A DNA stretch of 63,848 bases. Origin: Candidatus Parepulonipiscium sp. PG-Nuni2H_MBin01. Lineage in GTDB: Bacteria > Bacillota > Clostridia > Lachnospirales > Cellulosilyticaceae. The stretch spans positions 1-63,848 of the forward strand of contig MDJM01000035.1 of NCBI GenBank assembly GCA_001994995.1, in the 5' to 3' direction. Every line of letters starts with the position of its first letter. The first letter of the stretch is position 1. A model generated the notes under the pieces. That model ran no database searches and was not told the origin of the DNA. It worked only from the letters and a program-made list of their open reading frames with translations. A program made the translations under genes and the position numbers. Shown piece by piece: positions 48,201 through 54,911 of the stretch.

Positions 48201-48763
48201 GATAAAGTCATAACAAAATCTTGAGAATCTAAAGATAAAGCAGAGGGAGTAGTTGTATTAGGGCTAGACCAAGAAGCAATACTATACTCAACAGAAGAAG
48301 TAATAACAGAATTACCCCCAATAGAACCGTTAACCAAACCGCCAGAATCACAAGACACCGTACCATTATTAACAACAATCCCGCCGCCTACAGTCATCGA
48401 AGCTCCCGACTCAATAGAAACCGAACTATTTTCAGAAACAATTAACTCTCCGCCTAGGCCAATAATAAGCGCTTGTCCAGCACCAATCGTAATGCTATCA
48501 AATAAATCTTCTAGTACTACAGAAGTATGTAAGATAAACGGGTCAACTTTGCTACTGTTATTAATAGCATGTTGTAAATCCACAGCCGACATACGTGCTG
48601 TTTCATCTTCTCCAACCATCAATTGTGGTCCGTCCGACTTATCTGGGTCGTCGCCTGTAGCAAACGTAACTGCAGTGGGGCTAACGGAATATACAGCGCC
48701 TGCTGCTACTCCAGTTGCCAGTATTCCTGCAACTACTTTTTTCGTTTTTAACTTCTTACTCAT
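42206..48763 (-). CDS. Giant S-layer-homology surface protein
   Basis: A 2185-residue exported protein. Signal peptide at 1-36. A repetitive beta-rich region follows (about 60-180 and 280-640, many SITI/TIDS rungs). Four FIVAR-like segments with an S-x-DG-x-D-I ... W-V-T core lie at about 190-262, 735-820, 825-915 and 920-1010. A BIG2-type Ig domain is at about 650-735. Two near-identical DUF1533-like domains (about 1184-1250 and 1300-1368) are joined by Asp/Thr-rich linkers. A leucine-rich segment lies near 1510-1568, three DUF5011-like Ig domains at about 1692-1936, and an acidic linker precedes three C-terminal SLH domains (about 1995-2185) that would bind secondary wall polymer. Adhesion or S-layer-associated structure is inferred. 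AAGGGGG precedes the ATG. No cysteine-rich or enzymatic part is seen. Confidence 0.85.
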   Translation of the reverse strand: MSKKLKTKKVVAGILATGVAAGAVYSVSPTAVTFATGDDPDKSDGPQLMVGEDETARMSAVDLQHAINNSSKVDPFILHTSVVLEDLFDSITIGAGQALIIGLGGELIVSENSSVSIESGASMTVGGGIVVNNGTVSCDSGGLVNGSIGGNSVITSSVEYSIASWSSPNTTTPSALSLDSQDFVMTLSDLQTYYAILDSATVSVDGSDIDATDKWVTKEDYDEFKDAIQLVENALVTTGATSEHFATLNAALTKYEDSMQAGRKPVEVTDQTGFDAAIEAGALYITIVTDDEDGITIAADSAINNEELEITIESGTLTVEAGASITVKSITIMPGAKLVDSTTDTSGITGEIIIYGNGSYEGDGATTETIDSITVSSSDELAEALEAGYSTITIDTSFTLDSTFTYGDTEEIVVVDETTDSIKFIINDGVTLTIDNAPLTIATIDIEVNGVLDLVSIDTTDTTIGAISGAGTVIVYDEDGLDLVAEANAPNITIDAADADGSVSISETIDASSSILTIAANVIVTVDGALNDVKSIVIEEGGVLDLTGELTLGSYGTISGDGKVIVYDEANLKIVLEADAPNVTLSAADTITISDSLTGTNTDLIIDSCAVEVAETGTLTVKSIVLENNGTISGEGTWTGQVLGVTLSDTTLLLDIDQEIVLEAILNPETAINQDVTWEIDGKSMIDYDENYTGLTLDITAISAGTVTITVTTDDGDHTATCTLQIIDASKLDDEDLLDMLNELAQLISDAEDLLANVTISEDGTDVLQYYEWVTQEDYDALAEAIESAKDDWSDTDATVFTLTPAISDLEAAIAKFEASTEFGKSSDFNSLRLELEERITQATANLNSVEISEDGTDIETTLQWVTEETWNAYKQAIADNDIGNNASIGVHDLTTAIANLAEATTEFDKAKQDGTSTDSGSVDSVDKTDLSDAIANAKEHLASVEISVDGSDIATDLYWVTPATQGYYQAVIDTAQAVYDNDDATQDNVTAAITNLETAAKTFDAAKALGSFKEETGEVENELEDNLNEELEELTQEEMEELVEDLQAEVDKVEITQDDLKSPSILAEVLNAIESVQQTLVQLVDNLLESLTTPPDIDVKSRKINPDKGTLTQRGTQVVYEFYITVEYTNLLTRTTETETMDLGPFEMVLSDTTLPTVEATAPSLDDCEIKTTTTSALTLDVTGHDTWAAGITKVTATNGDSSVDLTDYDVVDGSLTINIDDLIATAGEYTITIVSTDFDNVTFTLTIVEDDEDGDTDTDEDDDTSTDEDDDTSTDNEAEAPSFEDVTTTSAITLDVAGHETWADGITAVTAKIDSTIYDLTEDVTVVGSSLTIEIDKLIATPGVYTITIVSDGFDNVTFTLTIEDEDGGTDTDGEDDYVGPTINGKEFVLNEDGTQGSITIDLGDQDEDFTLTSLFDDLLDSDGNKITVDDDSIIFADADGNVIVAGEVTAPGTYTISYSFSDNDVEYTVTFTVTLVESAEDDDSELSEYLEGLLEDLGVDIEDIEEIQSLDFRDIDLSNADEFDFTGLELFTGLQQLIVDGNLMEVTNFIDALELLIDALENKDDFELELDFSGIDFDDDEIAEYMADWNYGVKIRPFRSVQSYEPSESIIIEAFTSTADILAKLPTHITITSALNYEFEVAVTWSGPFSTDTVGDLTYTAAFASDVVEYDLVEGVEAPTVTVTVVDTTAPEFDYTGETQFTVAQNATFTVPTITATDAVDGQITAVPSIDSVDTTTLGTTTITYTATDNSGNTATMTITVTVVADATTDNDTTAPVFNYTGATSLTVEQGASFTPPTITATDAVDGDVNVSVTGTVNTSVIGEYVLTYTATDSSNNTATMTITVTVHKDQTAPVINYSGSTSTTIVQGGHYTIPTITAVDNVDGYVTANYTVTRNGIPVNTVTTNTVGTYVITYTATDSAGNTSAPLVITVRVIYSSSSSSGGNYYPSYNYPNFSTSSSVSQVVTDDDDEDEETEQDEDVVTNTSSTVVVTPTTPIDISKVFSDVAMSDWFYADVASVYTKGLIRGVTDTEFMPYESATRAQLATILHRLDGNVQVPSFSGFLDVSNGAWYTPSIAWATDAGIYNGYEDGTFRPDLEITREQLVTVLHNYAHYKGYNTSKVSAISSYSDSDQVSAWATPAMQWAVGNNIIGGKDGNILDPSGTATRAEIAAIITRFINNVR
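44641..45273 (-). repeat. Duplicated ~350-bp module in the SLH gene with 24-bp linker repeats
   Basis: The DUF1533-like coding module occurs twice with a period near 350 bp; for example GTTAACGTAAAAGTAACATT is present near 44673 and again near 45020. Between the copies the acidic linker has two 24-bp units (44937-44960, 44961-44984) encoding a DED-DDTST pattern. This points to recent in-frame duplication. Confidence 0.75.
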
Positions 48764-49112
48764 AATTAATTTCCCCCTTATAATTTTTGCTTTTTAATGC
48801 ACTTAAACTAAAACACATTTATTACTAAAATTTTTCAAATTATGTCCTAGTCTCCTATATACCCCTATAATATCATTTAATTTTCCAAAAGACTATAACA
48901 ATAAGTCACAAAATAAATATAAAATCATTGGATATAATTTACATAGTAAATTAATTTTACATTTTTTTATTAAAAGTTGCTAAATTTTGCTTGTGTTATT
49001 ACCAAATTATGCATAAATAATATATAATTCTTTAAAAATCTTTAATTTAAAACATAACAAAGTTGAAATTGCTTTTGTTTAATGTTACAATTTGTTGTGG
49101 GAGGTAGATTGT
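48764..49112. other. Divergent intergenic region
   Basis: AT-rich spacer between the SLH gene (-) and the anSME gene (+). A clear plus-strand promoter is present at 49063-49091. No convincing minus-strand promoter for the SLH gene was found by eye. No small ORF or RNA structure is evident. Confidence 0.4.
49063..49091 (+). promoter_or_regulatory. Sigma-A promoter of the anSME gene
   Basis: TTGAAA (49063-49068), 17-base spacer, TACAAT (49086-49091). Transcription would begin near 49098, right at the ribosome binding site GGGAGG, giving a very short leader. Confidence 0.65.
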
Positions 49113-50162
49113 ATGTATGTATTAATTAAACCAGCGTCTAGCGCTTGTAATATGAATTGCGATTATTGTTTTTATAATGATGTAGCTAGTAAACGCACTT
49201 ATAAGTCTTATGGGATGATGACTGAAGCCACGCTTAAAAATGTTATTAGAAAGACTATTCTTAAGGCTTCGGGGCAGATTAGTTACGCTTTTCAGGGCGG
49301 TGAACCGACTCTTATGGGCATTGAGTTTTTTAGGAAGGCAGTTGCTTTTCAACAACAGTATAATAGGAATAACGTTAAAGTGTATAATAGTTTGCAAACT
49401 AATGGTCTTGCTATTGATAAGCAGTGGTGTCAGTTTTTGCATGATAATAATTTCCTTGTTGGAATTTCTATTGATGGTATACAAAGTACTCATAATGCTT
49501 ATAGGCGCTCTAAAACTGGGGAGCCTACTTTTGATAAGGTGGTTAGTGCTACTAAGTTATTAGATATGTACGATGTTGAATACAATATTCTTACTGTAGT
49601 AAATTCGCTAGTTGCTAGTAATATTTCATCGATTTATAGTTATTATAAAAAACGCGGTTGGAAGTTTCAGCAATATATTGCTTGCCTAGACCCTTTGGAT
49701 AAGGCTGTATATGATTATTGTTTATCACCACAGCTATTTGGTAAGTTTATGATTGAGTTATTTGATTTATGGTTTGCGGATTTCCAAAAAGGTTCTCAAC
49801 CTTACATTCGGCAGTTTGAAAATTATATTGGGATACTTAACGGCTACCATGCTGAGTCATGCGATATGCGAGGTTTTTGCAGTGTGCAAACTGTAGTAGA
49901 AGCTGATGGTAGCGTTTTTCCATGTGATTTTTACGTTTTAGATAAATATTTATTAGGTAATTTTAATGAAAATCAGCTGGCGGTTATTGATGATAAGCGT
50001 AGTGAGATTGAGTTTATTACGGATTATAATGCCAGTTGCAAGACGTGTGAGTATTTTTATATTTGTCGCGGTGGTTGTAAGCGCAGTAGAGAAGGGCTTT
50101 GTGATGGGTATAAGATGTTTTTTGATGCAACTATCGAGCGTATGGTAAGCATCAAAATATAA
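49113..50162 (+). CDS. Anaerobic sulfatase-maturating enzyme-like radical SAM/SPASM protein
   Basis: A 349-residue radical SAM enzyme. Members oxidise a Cys or Ser of sulfatases to formylglycine without oxygen. The AdoMet cluster motif is CNMNCDYC (cysteines 12, 16 and 19), followed by FYNDV. QGGEPTLMGIEFF and the SPASM cysteines (CDMRGFCSVQTVVEADGSVFPCDFY ... CKTCEYFYICRGGCKR) fit the anSME family. The length is slightly short (usual about 370). The ATG at 49113 is used because GGGAGG is just upstream. No sulfatase with a C/S-x-P-x-R motif is in the window, so its target is elsewhere, or it modifies another peptide. Confidence 0.85.
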   Translation: MYVLIKPASSACNMNCDYCFYNDVASKRTYKSYGMMTEATLKNVIRKTILKASGQISYAFQGGEPTLMGIEFFRKAVAFQQQYNRNNVKVYNSLQTNGLAIDKQWCQFLHDNNFLVGISIDGIQSTHNAYRRSKTGEPTFDKVVSATKLLDMYDVEYNILTVVNSLVASNISSIYSYYKKRGWKFQQYIACLDPLDKAVYDYCLSPQLFGKFMIELFDLWFADFQKGSQPYIRQFENYIGILNGYHAESCDMRGFCSVQTVVEADGSVFPCDFYVLDKYLLGNFNENQLAVIDDKRSEIEFITDYNASCKTCEYFYICRGGCKRSREGLCDGYKMFFDATIERMVSIKI

Positions 50163-50210
50163 AAATAGCAAGAAACTTGGTTGCTAAAAGTTAAAAGTTT
50201 CTTGCTATTT
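50163..50210. terminator. Bidirectional hairpin terminator
   Basis: Sixteen perfectly paired bases (50163-50178 with 50195-50210) between convergent genes. The T-tracts are weak. Confidence 0.75.
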
Positions 50211-50217
50211 GATAAAA

Positions 50218-51072
50218 CTATAAAACGCCTATAATAACCGCATCAGATGCAGTATACGTTCCCATTACAGGGCCGATTATTGATATAAAAACTTCTTTAA
50301 AACCAATTGCCATTAAAGCTGATTTAACTTTCGCTGCATTAATAGGCGCATTGGCATGACATACTATCGCATAGTCTCTGTTATCAAAGTCTACATTATT
50401 ATTAACGTAATCCACAAGTTTATTAATAGCCGAGTTAGTTCCGCGAGCTTTATCTACCGGAACAACTTTTCCATCAGTAACATGAATGATTGGCTTAATA
50501 TTTAAAGCGCCAGCAACAAAGCCTGCAACTGGTGAAACGCGGCCGCCTTTAATTGCATTATCTAGCGTTTCTAAGTAACCATAACAAACAATATTGCTTT
50601 TCTTAGACTCAAGCTTAGTCACTATATCATCAAATGATAAGCCTTGCTCGCGCAGTTGGCATGCTAAAAGCACTAACGAGCCTGTACCTGCGCAGCCTGA
50701 TAATGAGTCTAATACATATACTCTATTTTTATGGCCTTTTTCGTTATGCTCATTTTTAGCCATAACAGCAGTTTCATAAGTAGCTGAAAGTTTTGATGAT
50801 AAAGTTATAAAAATAATATCGTCTCTACAACTAAACTTCTCACTAATCCAGTTAACAGAAGGGCAAGCGGTTTTAGGTAATGAAGACATTTTTGCCATAG
50901 ATTCATAAAAATCCTGGGTTTCTAACGGCAGTAACCCAGGAACTACATCGCCATAAACGTAGTTTACGCTATCTAGAGAAACGTGGAGCGCGACAATTTC
51001 TACATTATATTTATTACGAAGTTCTATTGGAAAGTCGCATGATGCATCGGTAATTATTTTAATTTTTTTCAT
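50218..51072 (-). CDS. DegV-family fatty-acid-binding protein
   Basis: A 284-residue DegV protein. In Firmicutes such proteins (FakB) bind a fatty acid and present it to the kinase FakA for incorporation into phospholipids. Family features are the N-terminal IITDASCDFP, the TACPSVNW segment, ITLSSKLSATYETA, GYLETLDNAIKGGRVSP, NIKPIIHVTDGKV, and the ending IGPVMGTYTASDAVIIGVL. No fakA is nearby; several DegV copies per genome are usual. AAAGGGGA precedes the ATG. Confidence 0.92.
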   Translation of the reverse strand: MKKIKIITDASCDFPIELRNKYNVEIVALHVSLDSVNYVYGDVVPGLLPLETQDFYESMAKMSSLPKTACPSVNWISEKFSCRDDIIFITLSSKLSATYETAVMAKNEHNEKGHKNRVYVLDSLSGCAGTGSLVLLACQLREQGLSFDDIVTKLESKKSNIVCYGYLETLDNAIKGGRVSPVAGFVAGALNIKPIIHVTDGKVVPVDKARGTNSAINKLVDYVNNNVDFDNRDYAIVCHANAPINAAKVKSALMAIGFKEVFISIIGPVMGTYTASDAVIIGVL

Positions 51073-51101
51073 AATAGTCCCCTTTCTAAATGTACATGAT
51101 T

Positions 51102-51130
51102 AATTTAACAATAAAATTAGATTTAGTCAA
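51102..51130 (-). promoter_or_regulatory. Probable promoter of the DegV gene
   Basis: Minus strand: TTGACT (51130-51125), 17-base spacer, TAAATT (51107-51102), 30 bases from the start codon. Confidence 0.5.
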
Positions 51131-51170
51131 CAACTAATTAGCCTATTATACTAAAGTAAGATATGTTATT

Positions 51171-51194
51171 ATAACTTTATAACTTTATAACTTT
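51171..51194 (+). repeat. Three tandem ATAACTTT units before an unknown gene
   Basis: The 8-bp unit occurs three times without interruption, ending 16 bases before the start codon and next to the ribosome binding site. Copy number could alter leader or promoter spacing. Confidence 0.7.
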
Positions 51195-51210
51195 AATAAG
51201 GAGGGTATTT

Positions 51211-51627
51211 ATGAAATATATAGTCATAACGCCTCAAGCGACAATGATATGTTTTAATGAAGCTAGCCAAGTAGCAAACTTCTGTATGGAAATAGAGAAT
51301 AACAATTTAGATAAATTTGCATTAGAAGAAGGTTTAACATATGAAACTATGACTCCGGTGGAAATTGGGTTTGCGTATAATGCTGCTGGCACGCAGGAGC
51401 AAAGTTGTATGGTGTATGAAACTAAAGAAGTGATAGCGGCAATGAAGTCAGAGGCTGTGGAGCAGGCTATGATAGATGAGGCGCTTGCATTTTTTAATAC
51501 AGCTACTAGTTCACCTATTGTATATCCAACGTATTTAGATGATGTAATAACTATGGTAACTCCTGTGCCAATCGCATCTATTTGTGGTAACGTATATACA
51601 ATGGAAAATTTATCTGCTAGAAATTAA
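51211..51627 (+). CDS. Unknown 138-residue protein
   Basis: I do not recognise this protein. It is acidic, has no signal peptide or membrane helix, and contains four scattered cysteines. AAGGAGGG lies before the ATG, which supports real translation. It is followed after 77 bases by the exonuclease-like gene, possibly in one transcript. No function is proposed. Confidence 0.65.
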   Translation: MKYIVITPQATMICFNEASQVANFCMEIENNNLDKFALEEGLTYETMTPVEIGFAYNAAGTQEQSCMVYETKEVIAAMKSEAVEQAMIDEALAFFNTATSSPIVYPTYLDDVITMVTPVPIASICGNVYTMENLSARN

Positions 51628-51704
51628 GGGGGCACGTTGTAGTGCTATTTTTTTGGTTAAGATAATTGACTTTGGGGAACTAATAATATTGGGAGTTGAT
51701 TAGG

Positions 51705-52853
51705 ATGTATATAACTTTAGATTGCGAATTTAATGAGAAGGGGTTAGTTAGAGAAGTAGCTTTGTTGTTATTTAAAGATAATCAGATTTTAAGGTTATTA
51801 GAGGTGCTTATTAGTAAAACTGGTTCAGATGATATTGATTATAACCCAAGTCAAAATAATTATCATATTAGAAACCCAGATTTGTTGACTGTTTGTATTA
51901 ATGAATTTTTAGAAAGTTGTACGGAATTTGCGCCGTTATCAGATATTAAAATTGTCGGTATGAGCTTAGATAATGATTTAAAATGTATTACTAAGACTAC
52001 TAAGCAGAAGACTAACTTAAGCCAGATGGCACATTATACTCAGCTAGAGATGTGTGGCCGGGGGACGTTGGAGGCTAAGGCGCTTAATAATAATATTACT
52101 AAAACTCAGACTAAGCGAGTTATAGAGCTTCTTACTAGCTCGCGTCATAAGAAGTTTTATAAGTATCACACTGCTCTATACGATGCAATTGTAACAGGGT
52201 ATGTGTATCTTAGGATTATTGGTGATGAGCAGCATATTACAGTTCATCCTAGGTTTAAGTCATGTAACCATTCTTATTTTGATGAATATCACCAAGAGTT
52301 GCATCAGGCAAAAAATAAGCCAAAGATAAAGCATCATCCAAGCCCCGTGGCTAAGGTGCCGAAAAATTTTCCTGAGATGCGTTATCGTTTGCAACGTAAT
52401 ATTAGTAGCGTGTTTGATGTGGTAGCAAGAGATATATTTTATCATCAGTTAACTAGGTTAAGATACGAGCCTAGCATTAAGCGCATTAATTTTATTAAAG
52501 AAAATATAATGAAAGATGTGTATGTGGCAAAATGCTCTATATTGCAATATGATACCCAACCATCAATCACAGACCCGTACAATTTTCCATTAGTTCATGC
52601 GGGCAGAATGTTAGCTGAAAAGAAGATTAGCCCAGAGGACTTTATTGATTTTGCTATTTATATGCAGCAGTATAATTTGCCTAAGCATATGGGCACTTAT
52701 TATAAGGTGTATAATAGCAGAAAAGAGATTTACGTTCGTTGCCTTCAGTCAGCTACGGCTAAGAAGCTATTGACTAAGTTACCTTATGCAACTGTAGAAC
52801 AGTTTTTAAGGAAGGAAATTCCTGAATGTTATATTGAAAAAGTAGACTGCTAA
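51705..52853 (+). CDS. DEDDh exonuclease-like protein with unassigned C-terminal half
   Basis: A 382-residue protein. The first 170 residues show the pattern of DnaQ-type 3'-5' exonucleases: ExoI D6-x-E8 in TLDCEFN, an ExoII-like SLDND at 87-91, and ExoIII H155-TALY-D160-A with the following GYVYL helix. All four acidic/histidine positions of the DEDDh set appear present. Residues 170-382 are basic and rich in His, Tyr and Lys, and match nothing I know. A nuclease acting on DNA or RNA ends is a reasonable inference. GGGAG is nine bases before the ATG at 51705. A terminator overlaps its stop. Confidence 0.7.
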   Translation: MYITLDCEFNEKGLVREVALLLFKDNQILRLLEVLISKTGSDDIDYNPSQNNYHIRNPDLLTVCINEFLESCTEFAPLSDIKIVGMSLDNDLKCITKTTKQKTNLSQMAHYTQLEMCGRGTLEAKALNNNITKTQTKRVIELLTSSRHKKFYKYHTALYDAIVTGYVYLRIIGDEQHITVHPRFKSCNHSYFDEYHQELHQAKNKPKIKHHPSPVAKVPKNFPEMRYRLQRNISSVFDVVARDIFYHQLTRLRYEPSIKRINFIKENIMKDVYVAKCSILQYDTQPSITDPYNFPLVHAGRMLAEKKISPEDFIDFAIYMQQYNLPKHMGTYYKVYNSRKEIYVRCLQSATAKKLLTKLPYATVEQFLRKEIPECYIEKVDC

Positions 52854-52874
52854 TTGTTAGCAGTTTATTTTTTT
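52847..52874 (+). terminator. Terminator overlapping the stop of the exonuclease-like gene
   Basis: CTGCTAA (52847-52853) and TTAGCAG (52857-52863) pair around a three-base loop, followed by TTTATTTTTTT. Confidence 0.85.
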
Positions 52875-52956
52875 CCCAATTTTGGCATAAGTACCTTTAA
52901 TCTGGAAATAAAATCTCATATAATTAGCTAAAACCTGTCTAGAAACGGAGGTAAAT

Positions 52957-53274
52957 ATGAGATTATCAAAAAACATAAAGATGAATGAAGATAAGCCGTT
53001 ATCAGCTATAGCTAAATGGCGGATACAAAAAGGTCATTATCCTAGGAGACTTTATTTTTTGTGCACTAGTCCGTTTAATAAATGTGGATTTGAGATTTTA
53101 CGAGGTAAGTATATTAATTCACGATATAAGGATTGTTGTTTACTGGCTATTTCTAAAGATAAGAAGTTTCTTATAGAACATATTCAGCATCTAGTTGATC
53201 GGTTATATAATACTAAAGAGATAACGTATGAAAGTTTGGTGTGTGATGTTGGCGATACTTTGGACTACGATTAA
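52957..53274 (+). CDS. Unknown small basic protein
   Basis: A 105-residue basic protein that I cannot assign. Four cysteines (LCTSPFNKC, CC) are conspicuous, but the spacing does not make a clear zinc ribbon. ACGGAGG precedes the ATG with good spacing. Its 3' end overlaps the start of the DUF2953 gene by 47 bases if that gene starts at 53228, which suggests coupling with the sporulation-type pair downstream. Confidence 0.6.
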   Translation: MRLSKNIKMNEDKPLSAIAKWRIQKGHYPRRLYFLCTSPFNKCGFEILRGKYINSRYKDCCLLAISKDKKFLIEHIQHLVDRLYNTKEITYESLVCDVGDTLDYD

Positions 53275-54361
53275 GGTACTTGTTTATTTTATAATTTTGA
53301 TTTTAATGTTAGTATTGTTTTTACCTAATACTTATGATGTTTATTTAGAGAAGTGGGATGGAGTGGTAGTTAGGGCGAATATGCGTATTTTGGCTCTAGT
53401 GAAAGTTGATTATAAAGAGCATAGGCTTACTGTTAGTACGTTTGGCAAAGTGTTTTTTGAGCGGCCTAAAAGTGATAAGCCTGAAGATAAGCCAGAAGAT
53501 AAGCCTGAAGCTAAGCCCGATAAAGATAAGGCTGATAAAGACAACGGGGATATTAAGGTTACTAAGCTAGCTACGATAGAAATTGAGCAGCAGCCAAAGG
53601 TTTCAGAGGAGCTGGCGGAGTATGAGCTTAAGTTATCGCAGCTTAAATTAGATTCAGATGATGATTTGGAGCTTGAGGATGTTGATAAGCAACTGGACGA
53701 AGTAAATGATGTGCTTGAAGATGTTGATGAGCAACTTGATGATAAAGTTAATGATAGGTTATCCCTTGATAAGCTATCAGCAAATAGTGTATCATCTAAT
53801 TTATTAGTGGATGAGTGGCATATAGACTTTGGCTCTATGTTTAATTTGGATGCTGAGTTTACTCAAGTCTTTGATGATAGCTGGGTGGATAAGCTTAAGG
53901 ATGAGTTTGATAACTTTGACCGTAAGCCACAGCCGTACATTGTTGATGAACAAGAGGGCAAGAAAGCGACTGACTATAAGCAAATGTTAAAGGTGGGCTA
54001 TTATAGCGAGTATAGAAATGAAGCATTTGAGCAGATGTTCACTACACTGTTGCAGTTTTTAAGGATGATTATGCCTAAGAGGTTTAATTTTGACGTAGAA
54101 ATTGGTGCTGGGGAGCCTGATGCTACAGGTAAGATTATGGCAAGCGTATCGCCTTTTTATGGGGTGTATGCTGATTATGGCACGATTACAGGTAATTTTA
54201 GTGAAAGCGGAGTTTGGGGTAATGTAAATATTGCAGGACGATTTTTTGTAATTCAACTTATTTGGATAGTAGCAGGGTTATTGCTAAATAAACCATTTAG
54301 AGAATATGTACAGCAAATATTAGACGTTGGAAAGGATGAAGACAAAGATGGCAGAGAATAA
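53228..54361 (+). CDS. DUF2953 membrane protein (YtfI-like) with extended charged linker
   Basis: A 377-residue protein: a single N-terminal hydrophobic segment (residues 5-34), a short beta region, then an unusually long linker (about 80-190). The linker holds DKPE repeats and a coiled-coil-like stretch (VDKQLDEVNDVLEDVDEQLDD). The C-terminal DUF2953 domain contains MPKRFNFDVEIGAGEPDATG, PFYGVYADYGTITGNFSESG and a final hydrophobic segment. In Bacillus, ytfI (DUF2953) is next to ytfJ, as here. The start is uncertain: the ATG at 53228 has only a weak AAAGAG, and 53246 is possible. It overlaps the ytfJ-like gene by 14 bases. Confidence 0.75.
   Translation: MKVWCVMLAILWTTIKVLVYFIILILMLVLFLPNTYDVYLEKWDGVVVRANMRILALVKVDYKEHRLTVSTFGKVFFERPKSDKPEDKPEDKPEAKPDKDKADKDNGDIKVTKLATIEIEQQPKVSEELAEYELKLSQLKLDSDDDLELEDVDKQLDEVNDVLEDVDEQLDDKVNDRLSLDKLSANSVSSNLLVDEWHIDFGSMFNLDAEFTQVFDDSWVDKLKDEFDNFDRKPQPYIVDEQEGKKATDYKQMLKVGYYSEYRNEAFEQMFTTLLQFLRMIMPKRFNFDVEIGAGEPDATGKIMASVSPFYGVYADYGTITGNFSESGVWGNVNIAGRFFVIQLIWIVAGLLLNKPFREYVQQILDVGKDEDKDGRE
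53474..53521 (+). repeat. 12-bp tandem repeats in the DUF2953 linker
   Basis: Three to four 12-bp units of the form GATAAGCCTGAA encode DKPE repeats. They keep the reading frame. Confidence 0.8.
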
Positions 54362-54782
54362 TTTAGGTTCATTATTAAAAGATTTGGAAAATTTTATTAC
54401 GACTAAAACGGTAATTGGAGAGCCAATTCATATTGAGGATACTATTCTCGTTCCGCTTGTGGACGTAAGCTTTGGTATTGGAGCTGGAGGTAAGAGTGCT
54501 GAGAAAGTTAAAGATAAAAATAAAGATGTGGAGCGCCATGTGCAAGGGCCAGTTACGACTAACGGTGGCGGAGTAGGGGCACATATTTCGCCAAGCGCTA
54601 TTTTAATTGTGCAAAATGGTACTACACAGTTGATTAATATTAAAAGCCAAGATAGTCTTACAAAACTTATTGATATGGTTCCTGGGATTATGGCTAATTT
54701 ACCAACTGTAATGAACCAGTTCCAAAAATCCAAACCTGCTGACTCGGCTGATTCTATGGATACAGTAAATTTAGAAAAGTAA
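54348..54782 (+). CDS. ytfJ: GerW/YtfJ-family sporulation protein
   Basis: A 144-residue protein that matches the YtfJ/GerW family: an N-terminal helix (LGSLLKDLENFITTKTVIGEPI), then IEDTILVPLVDVSFGIGAGG and GGGVGAHISPSAILIVQNG. In Bacillus GerW is needed for spore germination in some media. Its presence after a DUF2953 gene supports a spore-forming host. The ATG at 54348 is chosen by comparison with the family; AAAGG lies about 12 bases upstream. A terminator follows. Confidence 0.88.
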   Translation: MAENNLGSLLKDLENFITTKTVIGEPIHIEDTILVPLVDVSFGIGAGGKSAEKVKDKNKDVERHVQGPVTTNGGGVGAHISPSAILIVQNGTTQLINIKSQDSLTKLIDMVPGIMANLPTVMNQFQKSKPADSADSMDTVNLEK

Positions 54783-54790
54783 ATTTAATT

Positions 54791-54822
54791 ATACCTAGTT
54801 TCGGCTAGGTATTTATTTTTTT
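54791..54822 (+). terminator. Terminator after the YtfJ-like gene
   Basis: ATACCTAG (54791-54798) pairs with CTAGGTAT (54805-54812) around TTTCGG, followed by TTATTTTTTT. Confidence 0.85.
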
Positions 54823-54843
54823 GTTAAAAGTAAGTATAAGGCC

Positions 54844-54872
54844 TAGACTTAATGTAAAAATCACGGTATAAT
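54844..54872 (+). promoter_or_regulatory. Probable promoter of the metF-metH operon
   Basis: TAGACT (54844-54849), 17-base spacer, TATAAT (54867-54872), about 40 bases from the metF start. The short leader leaves no room for a cobalamin, SAM or T-box element. Confidence 0.55.
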
Positions 54873-54911
54873 GCTATCATTTCAAATATTATATTTTATA
54901 AGGAGATAGTG

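Noticed and set aside
43209..48797. Many long open frames on the plus strand across the SLH gene
   Set aside because: They lie antisense to a well-supported gene with signal peptide and SLH domains, have low-complexity Ser/Val-rich products and lack ribosome binding sites.
52957..53274. Zinc-ribbon assignment for the small basic protein
   Set aside because: The cysteine spacing does not form two CxxC knuckles, so I left it unassigned.
54823..54911. A cobalamin or SAM riboswitch ahead of metF-metH
   Set aside because: The space between terminator and start is under 90 bases and no B12-box or SAM-I core was found by eye.
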